NCBI GenBank assembly: GCA_021234155.1
Contig: JAJEKV010000027.1
Coordinates: 2,847,167 to 2,911,166, forward strand
Length of the DNA: 64,000 bases
DNA from: Isoetes taiwanensis
Lineage: Eukaryota > Streptophyta > Lycopodiopsida > Isoetales > Isoetaceae
Direction of reading: 5' to 3'
Numbering within the stretch: the first letter of the stretch is position 1; the number at the start of each line of letters is the position of its first letter. Below are positions 44,150 to 56,340 of this stretch, one piece after another. The translations under genes were made by a program, and so were the position numbers. Under the pieces are notes generated by a model. It had not been told where the DNA came from. It was given only the letters and a program-made list of their open reading frames with translations, and ran no database searches.

Positions 44150-44880
44150 GCGGTGAAGGAATGCACAAAAGGATTTCCAAAGCCATTTAATTAGAACACG
44201 AGAGTCAATGCAAATGGCTATGCAGAGTATAAAAGATGGGATACAGGCCACATCATGAGGGGCAACATGCCTATAAATAATAGATGGATAGTTCCCCATA
44301 ATCATTGGCTAATTGAAAAGTATGAAGCGCACATCAATGTGGAGCAATGTTGTAGTGTCGGTAGCATCAAGTACATCTACAAGTACATCCACAAAGGACA
44401 TGATCGAGCATATATCAAGATCACTCCAGAGCTGACAGGTGAATCCACATCCACATGCAACTGGGATGAGATCGAGCAATACCTCAACACGAGATACGTA
44501 CCTGCACCTGAAGCCATCTAGAGGCTATTAGGGTTCAAGATGCACGACAACTCACACTCAATACATAGGCTACCTATCCACCTACCAAACAACCAAGCTG
44601 TCTACTATCAAAAAGGTTACGAAAAAAAGGCCCTCGAGCAGGAGATGCAAAAAAGGACAATGCTGACAGCATGGTTCGAGCTCAACAAGAATGACAAGGA
44701 TGCGCATCAATACACTTACTCAGAAATCCCCTAGCACTATACGTTCAAGCGCCATCAATCGGCTCGGAAAAAGAGGAAACAAAAGTTCAAGCTCATCACA
44801 CGAATGTACAATGTGAAGATACCTCAAGACAAGGAGCATTGCTCAAGAACCATAGGAGATTCACTCCAAATGTCGTCTAC
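44150..44880 (+). pseudogene. Helitron Rep/helicase fragment
   Basis: The plus-strand text runs CTKGFPKPFN, stop, then RWDTGHIMRGNMPINNRWIV, SIKYIYKYIHKGHDRAYI and NWDEIEQYLNTRYVPAPEAI. After another stop it continues with LGFKMHDNSHSIHRLPIHLP, KRTMLTAWFELNK and a Lys/Arg-rich end. The KYIYKYIHKG(H/P)D motif and the P-x-x-E-A order are diagnostic for the region after the Rep domain of plant Helitrons. At least three stops, no helicase motifs and no CTRR end were found. It is cut off near 44,880, where exon-like GTE sequence begins. Confidence 0.85.
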
Positions 44881-44967
44881 AAAGAGATTCTATGAGTCCG
44901 AAGCTAAAAGCAAGAAAAAGTCATCCATTATCCTTTCGTCCTTGAATACTGGATGTCTATTGTGCAG

Positions 44968-46143
44968 GTTGCTGCAGAGGGCAATGTAGGCACCCCCAAA
45001 AAAACTCGCAGAGGTACCTTTGTTTACCAAGTGATATTCAAGTTGGCATGATCTTATTTGATAATAGTAATGATTGTTATATCTGGAGATGAAGATGTTG
45101 ACATTGATGATGATATGCCAACAACCAATTTTCCATATGTGGTAATAGACAAAGATGCAGGTGCTGATCACAGCAAATCGAATGGCTCTCCAGTTCAAGT
45201 AGTGATTTTGGATCATCTTCTAGTGGGATCATTCTTCTTTGGCTGTTGTGAATAAATAGTTTGAATGTGGGTGCATGCTCTTTACCAGTACAAGGTACCT
45301 TATCATACTAAAAATTACATAAAGTGATTATGGGAGTTCTTCTGGAAGCGAATCTGATGCTGTTAATGCGAAGAATGCTGGTGCCAGTAATATGTCTTTT
45401 GAAAAGGTATATGTTGTACTCGACTCACGTTGGCTTAATTGTTGTGCATGACAATGTTGCTTGTGTGCTTGTTGGGGGCAATGGGTTTTGTCTAGTGATT
45501 TTACTCTGCATGCATAGGACATTCATTTGCTTTTTGCATTAGTTGTTGATGTAGCTGCATATATAATTTTCTTTTGTAGCTGTATTTGTTTATCTTATGT
45601 TTTCATGAAATGCTATATGTATAGTTGTTTAGTCAGAGGAAGTCTCCTCTGTATGTTTTTTAAGTTACTATGGAGGAGGCTAAAAGTGCCGTTGCTTTGC
45701 AGAATGTTTGCCCCTACTGCTGCAAGAACCCGTGGGTTCAGGCGCTGACCGGGATAGCAAGGGCATCCCAGCTTTCGAGAACGACGCTGCAAAAAGTGTG
45801 CCTATACAACACAATTTACATTTTGTTGAGCCCTTTTTCGTGGTTGTATCAATCCTTTATATTCGCAAGTAACTTCTCTAACACCATAAACATTTCATTG
45901 TATTCTCATTTTTTGCTCCATTAATTGTCCGGAGAAGATAATGACGAAAGTGCATCTGCAAATCCAGTGCCAGAAGATATAGATGGTCATATGGAAACAA
46001 AATTGCACTGAATTTCTTCTCTATCTTGAAATGCAGCAAGGAAAGAAGAAAGGCACATTTCTCCAGACAAAAGGCTACGCGCTGCTCTTCTCAAGGGACG
46101 TTTTGGTGATACCATTTTGAAGGCTCGGAAGAAGACATTTAAA
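44968..46143 (+). pseudogene. GTE-type (BET) factor gene fragment
   Basis: Exon-like blocks with GT-AG borders are as follows: 44,968-45,013 (AAEGNVGTPKKTRR), about 45,080-45,255 (DVDIDDDMPTTNFPYVVIDK, DAGADHSKSN, then a Ser-rich run in another frame), 45,325-45,406 (DYGSSSGSESDAVNAKNAG), about 45,700-45,800 (GADRDSKGIPAFENDAAKS), about 45,931-45,986 and 46,037-46,143 (ISPDKRLRAALLKGRFGDTI, LKARKKTF). The order PPVxIDKDAA, then a Ser/Asp tract, then SPDKxYRAALLxxRFADTILKA is characteristic of the C-terminal half of plant GTE bromodomain factors. The bromodomain and NET are absent, so this is a captured or truncated piece. Confidence 0.65.
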
Positions 46144-46323
46144 GTTAGTATTAGGGAAATATTTGTCAGCATTTGGGAATCCATTTCCTTTATGTGGCAA
46201 TGCTAGCTGCTTGTCTAAACTTTCATAAACATGCTGTTTGATTAAGAACTAACTCATTCCCAATTCCAACTGCATAAAATCATGGCCAATAATATCACAA
46301 TTCAATTGCACCTAATATAGTCA

Positions 46324-46611
46324 ATGTGCTTCCAAGAACAGCTCCAGCACACATTAGAGAAGATCCAGCAGACAATAGATGGTATACATCTAGAAATGCA
46401 TATTGTAGGCAACTTCAAAAGGACACGTCCACATGAAATTTGGATAGTTGCAGACACCTTAAATTTGCATAAACGGTTGACACTCCGTAACATTGAACAA
46501 ATTCAAAGAGAAGCCATAGCCATGGCCCATGCAAACAAACATTCTGCTTGCCAAATCGCTGAGCCTTTAGAGCAACTTCAAGAACTAAATCATAGGCTAT
46601 TGATCCTCTAA
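46324..46611 (+). CDS. unrecognised 95-aa ORF
   Basis: MCFQEQLQHTLEKIQQTIDG opens a helical, Gln/Ile/His-rich ORF. It may be a remnant exon or chance; no domain is recognised. It lies between the GTE fragment and the minus-strand exons. Confidence 0.2.
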   Translation: MCFQEQLQHTLEKIQQTIDGIHLEMHIVGNFKRTRPHEIWIVADTLNLHKRLTLRNIEQIQREAIAMAHANKHSACQIAEPLEQLQELNHRLLIL

Positions 46612-46969
46612 TGCAGTGCCATTGTGGAAACATAATCAAATGTTAAAGCTGCCCGTATCTCCAAGAAAGTCATAAAGGGCCTTTAATTAACCTTTTCAGA
46701 ATCAACATCACTAGATGTCTCCATGCACGTTATCATAAACTGAACACGTCCAATGTACTCATTTGTATGAATGCTAAAGACAGACTACCAACATGGCTGA
46801 TTTAACTGTACATTATACCATGCATGCGATTAGAAGTGAGATTGACTTTTTTTACGACTTTTAGGCATTAATGGATGTCTATGAAAGAGCCATCTAACGA
46901 GAAAAGAAAAGCGGGAATCTCGTGCGTTTAAGGTACACAAGATACAATGCATAACAATTACGGGCTTAC

Positions 46970-48091
46970 CACATTTACACAACTTGCAGCAAGCTGGATG
47001 GTTGTTTGGCCACACAAAATTTTGCTTGAGTTATATATCTCCAGCACAACCTCATCATTGGAGTGCTGCAAAAGACTGTAAAGATCTATAAATTGCAAAC
47101 TCTATCAAATACAAAAGCTATTGGCAGACGACAAATATTACATTGAAAGTATTTTTTGTAGCTATCAAGGAAATTATTCTATTGCTGCAATCTCTCTGCT
47201 GACATAAGTTCACATAAATTCCTAACAGCCCAACCTAAGTTCCCTCCCTTCCATTGGTTTGAATTTTTATTTGCAGTACTCAAAGAAGCATGTCAGGCAG
47301 TCATTGTTCCTCATTTTGCCACTTTTAGCCAACCAAACATATCCCTATATTAATGTATATATCGAAGCAATGTCTAACCTCTCCACTTACAAGGTAGCTG
47401 CATGGGAAGAACCTGGCTGCAGAGAAGTCGCTTTTCCATCAGTTAAGCTCTTTAAATTCACCATGCATGAAAAATTCTCTGAAAAAGGACCACTTGTAGT
47501 CATTAATCTACGCTTAAACGATCAAATTTAGTCATCTCAATGCTGGGAATATAGCATTTTATATAAATTCGATTTGAAGACTAATCTTTCACAAACATTT
47601 TATGACAGAAAGGAGTCCTCCGTTTTCTAATACCTAGAAGACATAGGATTAGGGCTACTAGCTTCTGCGGCATTACAGCACTGTAGTAGCTGTTTCGAAG
47701 ATGCCCACACTGTTGTGCCAATAGTTTTCAAAGCAGTCCAAGCCAGTTTAACATGCCCATGCTTTGTATGAGCAAAAAGGCATATGAGAAATGCATGCAT
47801 ACCTTGGCAGCAAAATCTCGCGTTCTTATACAACATAGGCTATAGCAAAGCATGCAATAACTTACTAGAAACATGGCCGCACCTTACAATCTAGATGAAG
47901 CTTCATCCTGTTCCAAGTTGTTGCTCGATCTTTTTACTTCGGCTATCCAGTTTATGAGACTACTTACATCCCCCGGAAAAGAATGTGTGAAGATAGAGAA
48001 CACGTCTTCAACAGCTTTAATTTCCTCATTTTGCATAAGCTGAGGCGCTTGTCGGAGAAGATATCTAGACATTGCTTTCCACTCCACACTC
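46970..48091 (-). other. exons of an unrecognised multi-exon gene
   Basis: Four minus-strand segments have canonical or near-canonical borders: 48,091-47,888 (EWKAMSRYLLRQAPQLMQNE, EIKAVEDVFSIFTHSF; donor GTAAGG), about 47,762-47,634 (HVKLAWTALKTIGTTVWASS; donor GTATTA), 47,478-47,391 (NFSCMVNLKSLTDGKATSLQ; donor GTAAGT) and 47,065-46,970 (HSNDEVVLEIYNSSKILCGQ, TTIQLAASCVNV; donor GTAAGC). The helical content would suit a HEAT-like repeat protein. Phases between the first three do not all join, so an exon is missing or the copy is broken. I cannot name the gene. Confidence 0.4.
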
Positions 48092-48099
48092 CTGCAGGA

Positions 48100-49060
48100 C
48101 TACAATTTATGATATTAGACTTTGCAGTTGTTTAACAATTTGCCAGGCATTCAAATGCGGCCAGCAAACTACTTCAATTCAGCAACAAATAACAAATGAA
48201 GAGCAAGCTATAAAGTACATACCACTGAATGAAGAAAATCAATCCCAATAACCAGGTGATAACAAATATACAGAAAAAGGTACCAAAGTGAACAAAATGG
48301 AAGGACTTTGCTCGCGCTTAGAAATCAGCATATATCTATGAAGCAAACACATAAAAATCATATGAGAACCAAAGCCATAGAAACCAAAAGCAGTCTTAAC
48401 ATGATAGAATTTAAGCAACTTATTTCCACAATTGGGAATGTCAAATACTTGTCCATTCAGTGTCAACAATGCGCCCATGCATGGGCTTAAGTGGGGTGGC
48501 TGTGCACACAGTTTTACACGTTAAAAGAATGCATCTTGAGCATGTTTTACATGAACATCAATCAATGAAGCAGGTTCTTCACTGATCTAAATGCTGCAGT
48601 GCAAAAGCAACTTAAAGATGGACTTGGATAATGACGCTATTGCTGGAGTCCAAAAGCAACTCGATGGAGATAAATCTGGATAATGTTGTTGTATTGCTAC
48701 TTAGCCTGGCTAAGCAGGAGGTCAGTCAGTTGGTGAACCTGATTTGAAAATCCTCCTTACAAAGATAGGATTCTACCGTTACTGAAATAGGTTCCATAGC
48801 GCTCAAATTACGTGGATATTCATCTATCCAGTGCGCAATGGGACACTTAGCTGAGTGAAAAGGAGACAGACCAAGAACAGGATGCAGAATCCACCATTTG
48901 GCAACGTTTGCAAGCTATGCAACTAAGTGAAGAACACTTTTTTACATATAAGGAAGAGCTGGAGTCTTGCTTGGTCTGTGGATTCCATTTTAAAAATTTC
49001 CCCCTTTGCAATCAAATACCTGAACCTCGATTGAACAACTTCCTTCAATTATAATTGATG
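48100..49060. other. no recognisable gene
   Basis: Spacer sequence. The only structure noted is a local repeat of AAAAGCAACT(T/C)(A/G)A(A/T)GATGG-like text near 48,603 and 48,652. Confidence 0.4.
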
Positions 49061-49071
49061 AAAAATCCAAA

Positions 49072-49380
49072 GTGTTCAATTTATGCAGCAAAAATCCTTA
49101 CCAAGATCAGTCAGCCACACCCATATCAATTGATCCGCTGCACTCTTATACTCTTGCATCGACTCAGAATGTGAAACCTTCCAAGGTCACCAGTTTTCTT
49201 AGCATCTTTGAAAGGCACTTTGAACGAGTTAATGCGACAGAACAGGAAAAGATGCATGCCATGGATGTATGGTTGGATGAAGAAGCTCAGAATTGGTGGC
49301 ATGGAAGAAGAACTATGGCGCCGAGGATAGACACTTGGTCTGCTTTCAGACGAGCTTTTGAAGCCAAGCTAATCTCTTGA
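49072..49380 (+). pseudogene. retrotransposon gag fragment
   Basis: VTSFLSIFERHFERVNATEQ, then MHAMDVWLDEEAQNWWHGRR and DTWSAFRRAFEAKLIS follows the Retrotrans_gag (Ty3/gypsy) plan: F-x-x-x-F-E, W-L-x-x-x-A-x-x-W-W and W-x-x-F-x-x-x-F. Only the first part of gag is present, and a stop follows at 49,380. No protease, RT or LTR was found nearby. Confidence 0.7.
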
Positions 49381-50254
49381 TAATATCCCAGCCCAAAAAT
49401 AGCAGTTTCTAAAAGGCTAACTTCAAAACGTCATATCTCAGCTAATATAACTCAGATTATTGCGATCCAGGGCTCATTGGAAAGCTCTCAGAGTCTAGTT
49501 TCCGGATTGGGGTTGCTCATCGCCTAACTCCTTGTGGATCGTGAGATATCGCCAAAAGAGTGGCCGTGGGTCAGACTGGACTGCACAGCCAAGACTTCTG
49601 TTCTTGCCTCCTGAACCCTTGTTGCTTTCACAAACCTTGCCTTCATCTTTAAACCCTACCTTGGAGTGCATATCAGGCTGAGATAACGATTTCTCAGTTC
49701 CCTGGATAACGATTTCCAGGCTCAGGATAACGGTTTCCTGAAGGACCCGGTTGGGTGGTGAGCTACCTTCTCTAATCTCTTTTGCTCTAATGAGTTTATT
49801 ATGATGCAGGGTTGAAGAGATCGAATTCTTTGAGGTAACTAATCTGAAATTGTGTTCTTTTGTGCCCTTGGCACTAGAGCAAGTACCCAACGATGTTCTG
49901 TAAGACGTGAAGAAGGTCCTATTACGGGTGGCACTTTTGGACTTGGACCGATATAATGCTGCTCTGTAGAGCCCAATAGCTTCGGACTAGTAAAGTCCCA
50001 GTAATAACCTTATATCTCATTCTTATAGTAGCTCTGCATTCAGAGCTCTGAGCTCCAAGTTCGTCTCCAGTGGCTAAAAAATCCTCATACACCACACCGG
50101 AAGGGATATTGTAGACCGACCACTTCCTTCATCTGATCCTCCCATTCTGACATTTGGTTGATTCCTTTTCTTCACAATGGCCGAATCGAGATGTGTTCTT
50201 ATTCATCAGATTAGAGCTGCCAGTTACCCGGTCCAGAACATCCGTGATCCACAA

Positions 50255-50400
50255 TGCAACTGACCGCCAATTTACGGGGAACAAAGGGTTTTGAGCAGTC
50301 ACCAACATATACTGAGTATATTCCAGTATATACTCAGGATATGCCACAAACCCACATAAACAAGGATTTGCCCCCTAGGGGCAACCCAAAAAGAAAGATG
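50255..50400 (-). repeat. dispersed repeat, mate at 17.24 kb
   Basis: Read on the minus strand this repeats the 17,236-17,400 block, including TTTTTGGGTTGCCCCTAG and the inverted TATACTGGAATATACTC / ACTGAGTATATTCCAGTATA pair. Confidence 0.6.
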
Positions 50401-50685
<285 letters not shown>

Positions 50686-50689
50686 GACA

Positions 50690-52960
50690 TAATTAGGGCT
50701 AGCTTGTCTTACCATATTGGCAAGAAGATCATTCAAAAAGCTAAGGCAATGGAATTTCATTTAAGATGCAAGAATTGAAGCCTTCAATGCATGATGGAAA
50801 GAGGTTTGTTGAAAACCTTTGGATACAACAAACATTGCCAAAACTAGGATGAAAATAGTCAACAAAGCATGAGATTTTATCTACAAGTATTGATACAGGC
50901 ATTGTGGAGTTTATTGGTGTTTTCAATAGGAGTCGTATAATGAAGCTATGGAAGAAGTTCCAATGGGTTTCGTTGTGTGTGTCTCAGATGGAAAATTTGG
51001 GCAGCAGCTTGTACACTCTGTGTTTTTGAGTCATGTTAAATATGTTATGAGTTAATAGACAAGACGATTGGAAAGAGATAAATATGGAGATGTCAAAATT
51101 TGTTTGATCGAATGGTCCTGACACACTAATACAGCTATGTTAAGAAACTTTAAGCTTCTTCATGGAAATTGACATGTATTTATGTCGAAGCTATGCCGGA
51201 ATCGCCTTCACATAAGGATTGTGTAGTTCTTTGTAGTAATCGTGGCTTTGTGAATCTGATACACATTAGAAATACATATGAACGGTAATTGAAGCATTTT
51301 TAAATGCATAGTGTATAAGCAGTGCTTTTGAAATATGGCATTCCGGTGTTGAAACACAACATAGAACTCAAAGTATAATAATTGGCATTGTTATTTCAGT
51401 ATTACATCCCGTGGATATTGGCCATTGATAGGAACATTTTATACTCTTGCATATGCACAATAGAATAGAATTGAATAGAATAGTATTTTTTGTAGTGTTC
51501 CATATGCTACTAGTTTTTACACAAGCTTTGGTGTTATTTGGGCCTTTATAAAAGGTTGATAATAAATACCAATAAAGTAGCATCAATAAGTTTATAATCC
51601 CATGATTGATGTCATCTTGGAGCAAGGTAAGAAAGATCCATGTGGACATCTTGAGATTCTTAACTGGAAGATCTCATCCTAACCCTTACGATTAACCTTA
51701 AAACAGATAATGGATTACATAATGCATCCAACAAAACTTCAAAATTAGAATCATAATTGTAGTGACACCTCTACATATGATGGCATCCAAATGCAAACTA
51801 ATAAACATCGTTTAACTGCACCAAACAAACAATGCATGCGCTAAAAACGTGATAACCTAACCCGACTATGCAATCCAACCCACCTTTTCCCAAGCCTGCG
51901 TTTCTTTTTGTAAGATAATAAAGTAACTTTTTCTTTCTGTAAGATAATAGAATAGCTTGTTAATTTGAGAGTAGGGTGGATTTCAAATTGTAATACCATG
52001 TGTGAATAAAAGGACTTAATTTTGGCTGCAAGGATACACTTAAATATTCTTAATATCAGATATGACAAACTCGCTCCAAGTTACATCTCAAAGCATATGT
52101 TCCACAATATTCTAGCCACCCAAGAACATAACAATGTCAATCATCAATGCCCAACAATGTTGGACACTATTCTCTAGCTAGTATATAACAATGTTTCGCC
52201 TGCACATTATTCAAATGGGCTACAAATGCTAGGAGGAAGACATATCAATCTAATGTTGCATTGTGTGAAGGAAAAAAATACCTCTTTTGTACTTAATGTG
52301 AGGATCATTTCCCACTCGCCGTTATGTTAGGTTAAATAGGCTAATTAACTGGAACTTGTTTTCACACCGACACTTAAGTTATCACTAGTTAAGTTAACTT
52401 TGATTAATTTTTAACTGCGGCTAACTTAACAAGGTTGACTTTCCCAGTGAAGATGGTTATGTTAAAATTTTAACCGGGCCTTTTTTTTTTAAATTAAATT
52501 AAGGGAAAAGTTAATGGACCTATAATAGGTCCACTTAACTTTCCTTATTTTGGTTAATTATTAACTTAACGGTATAATGAGAAAAGGAAGAATGAATGAA
52601 ACGGTTAGGTTAAAGAAGAGAACGATTTTTAGAGAAAAACAATGGGGCGACGAAAGAAAAATGATCGGGGTCGAGGAGCTCGTGGCTGCTCGGGCAAGCT
52701 GAGAAGCTGTAATAGCAGTAAGCTTTACATTTTACCTGATGCAATTGAATTTGTTATCATTTTATATTAGTCCTTGTTTCTTCATCCAATCGTATTTGTT
52801 ACCATTCACATCGTTTTGTATCAGTCTTCAAACTGCTCTCCATTTCATAGGTTGTGCAAATTGAATCGGAATCCTCTGGGCAGAGCAAGAGCAAATTGAT
52901 CTACATGAAACAACGGTATTCATTTTTTATTCTTAATCATTTGATGTATGGATCTCTATT
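50690..52960. other. AT-rich spacer with a palindromic segment
   Basis: No gene is recognised. At 52,507-52,542 AAGTTAATGGACCTAT is mirrored by ATAGGTCCACTTAACTT. Repeated GTTAA/TTAAC words surround it (52,320-52,570), as in a MITE. CATTTCCCACTCGCCGTTAT near 52,306 recurs inverted near 62,330, so an element end is likely there. Confidence 0.4.
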
Positions 52961-52969
52961 CTAGTTGTA

Positions 52970-55900
52970 GTATTGATAGAATAGAATAGAATAGAATAGA
53001 ATATGATTTTATCGTCCACGGAGACCAACTGGCCTATGGGACCCAAGTACAAAGAGAGAGAGCAAAGCGGGATATTACTACCGGATTAAAAACCCCACCC
53101 AAGGGTTTTCGAGGAAAAACCTTAGTAGCAATAAGGATGCCGACATCTTTGCCGCGCTTATATACATAATCACAAGATGCAGAGGTTAATGTCGGACAGG
53201 GGGCATAAACGAACCGCAGATCCATTACCTCCCGGAGGTAATGATCCCAACAAGCCTCAACGAGGCCGTGCTTTCGGTAGCTCATGCGAGGGGCTGATGG
53301 GGCACAACTAATCGAGCATACCGAAGCCCGGATATGCTCGACAGTGCGGACAGGCCCGGAGGGTGGATCGTCATCCTCAATGGCCGTTGGCAAAGACTAA
53401 GGACTCGTCCTCACGCTGCTCCCGAATCCATCTCCCCGCCTCAATGCGGAGGTGGTGTTGCACTGTCTTGGAATGGAAGCAATCACCCCTGCGCGCTTTT
53501 CATGGGTAGATGGGTGCGCGAGTAGTGGTGTGGGCCCCTCGTGAGCATGGGATTAACCTCAACATTCGATAATTTGCCACCTTGACATGTGACAAAAATT
53601 CTCATCCCAAAGCTTGGCCATGAAGCAAGCATCCGGCACGCTTCAAGGCGGCGTTCCGTTCATGTATGCAACCGGTCCACATCTGTGCTCGCACATTCCA
53701 TCGCGAACCATCGGGCTTGCTTTGTCTTTCCAAAGCCCAGGCTTTGAGTCGCTGGGCCCATCGCCACCGCCAAAACAAGGTTAGGCGGCCGGGCTTCATC
53801 CATAGCCACCACCTTCCGAAGTAAATAATGTGACGTTCCAGTAGCAGCCCTCAGTAATGGAAGGAAGCCTCTCTGGAGCAAGATCTCGATATGGAACCGT
53901 GGATTTCACTCCCAGATGCCCGGCCAAGAAGGCCTACATGCACCGCTCTAGATCGTTCCAAGTGGTGAGTGATATCACCGGCCCCACACATACGCCCCAT
54001 AGAGGAGGACCGTTCAACCAAGGCCCTAAACAAGTGTGCCCTGGTGACCCCATGCATACAAACTACTGTCTTGTGATCATTGTTTTGCATTGCATCTGTG
54101 GCTTTCCACCAAGTAAAGGACCGAACTCGATGGATGCATCCCGGTGTGGTAGTAGAAAACTCAATGCCCAAATACTTATAAGACTGAGTCACCTCCACTA
54201 CCCCCCTGGTAAGTGAATGAGGGAAGGCGCTGGGTGCCTTGCGTATGATGGGACCAGGCTCCCTGCGTCTTGGCCAAGTTAACTCTCATGCCGTGAATTG
54301 GCGTAAAGTGTCCAAAGCCTCGGTGGCGTTGCATGTCCTCCAGGGTATATGCGGCAGGTCAACATCATCAGCATATATGAGTTGCCGGATTATGTGGTGC
54401 ATCAATCGAAGCGCCTCCCGTGCTTCGGCTAGCCATTCTTCTAGGCTGGTCAATGTACAAGCCGAAGAGCGCCGGGGATAGAGGGCAGCCACGGGCGCAC
54501 CCCAATGCTACTAACAACTTGCTCCCTCGACAAGCAGTGAGACGCCCGGAGCAAGCCTCGTATAGTTACGTATATAGCGATCCAAATTAAGTCGAGGGGT
54601 CCCCAACCGTCCCAATCGTCCCACAACTTATCCTCCTTTGTGTGTCAAAAGCCTTTGCGAAATCCACAAAGCAACAAAGATGTGTTTCAAGGCAATTCCG
54701 GCTATCCTCTATGAGTGTTCGCAGAGTGAAGATATGGTCAATAGTAGAATGCCGGGGCGGAAGCCTTTCACTGAGTGAGAGCCCGACTTCTCCATCCTCT
54801 CCGCCCAAAGTGTCGGGCCACGCTCAAGAATCCCGGCAAGCAACTTGGCAAAGACGAACCCGACCATAATGGTAATGCGATAGTTGGTGGGTTGTGGGGT
54901 TCCCTCGCTTTGTATATGGGCACAACTCTACTTGGTAGTCCAAAGGCGGGGAAGCCTTCTTGCAATGCCCTCGTTGAAGAGTACTATGAGAACCGACACT
55001 ATTGGGGGCCCGCCCACTTGAGAAGCTCTGCCGCATACCATCCAAATCTGCTGCCTTCCCATTAGCGGGGGCGCTGCAGGCCCATTATGACATCCCTTCA
55101 AGAATGACCCGCTAGGCCCTCTCAGCGGAGGTACACGCCGCCCGCTTCCCATTGGGTCATACAAGCTGCCGCAAAGTATCTCACCCATTGTTCCGGGCAA
55201 TATTTCACGTGGGTCACGTCTTGAGAGCTTACTCAAGACCTTTCTCCGGAAGGCCCTAGGGTGGCGGTCTAGTAGACCAAACATCATTCTTTGGAAGCTC
55301 GCTTAAGGTACACGGCTTTCTTGGTCTTGAGGAAGGAGCGGTATTGACGGACGGCTCAAGGGGGAATGGTGGGGTCCAAAGCACTTGGCGGAGCCATCGT
55401 TTGACTCCGACATTCGCCATCGAACCAATGATTGCGGGGAAGGTGGTTGCGGCACCCGTGGATCATCGAGCCTCTCCCAAAAGCATCATCCCCTACCCTC
55501 GAAGAGCCGGTTCACCGGGCCGTCCTGGCGTTGAAGTGTGGGGAGCTGCAAGACTCGGCAGCTCATACTCCCGGCAGCTCATGCTCAAGCATCCTCGCAT
55601 AGACCGCCACATGATCATAGTCCAGACGCAACCGTAGTACATGGGGTGTTGGGGCAATGGATGCTCGGTTGGCCTGCCAATCTATCTGCAAACGGGGGCT
55701 GATGATTGGGTCTGCTTCCATCGTCCCGGCCACCTGTTCCGACACTGAAGCGGTGATCAAGTGTAGGCATTGCTCGCCTGCGCTGGCACGTAATCCACCA
55801 CACCGTGCCGCCCCCCCTGGTTCTCCCGCTTACAAGTGAAGCGGCCGGAGGGGCGACCATTTGTCTAGCCATTGCAAATGACCCGGTCAAAGATCTTGCC

Positions 55901-56340
55901 CGGCAAAGCGGCCCGGCGCCCATACCTTGTGTCACCGGCCGTCATCGGCACGCCCTTGGCCAAACCATCTCTGCGGGGTCCATTTGCAACACATCCTCGC
56001 CTAGAGGTCGCGAATTTTGGGATCTGCTTCGCCCACATTACGCATTGAAATCTCCAAGCAACATGACCTTGCCTAATTGTAAATATTGCCGTATGTCATC
56101 ATATAGATGCGACATAGGGCTCCTGCCTTAAATCCACATCAAGTGCGTGTGGTAAAAGTTGCTCTCGGCATGTAGGAAGTAGCAAGCCGCCACAAAGAGA
56201 GGGGCTGCCATCATTGTTCGCACTTTCGTGCCCCACGTGTCTATCTGCTGTGCCTCGCCTTACCTGGGGAGACCGATTGGGCCAAGGCTGTCTGGTAGTA
56301 ACACACAATTCCTCCGTGTCCTCGTTTCCCGGTGCACTCA
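52970..56340 (-). mobile_element. second LINE, decayed
   Basis: On the minus strand, endonuclease text (56,340-55,800) includes VFNECTG, GGIVCYYQ and HLDVDRQEPYV-like words. RT follows with HRSTIDHIFTLRTLIEDSRN, CCFVDFAKAFD (54,660), RQLIYADDVDL (54,380) and SYKYLGIEF (54,180). A C-terminal part ends at 53,034. The 3' end is GTGGACGATAAAATC followed by repeated TATTC (52,975-53,025). It is 5'-truncated within the endonuclease domain and has frame changes every few hundred bases. Its 5' part was copied again at 58,640-59,210 by the tandem duplication. Confidence 0.8.
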
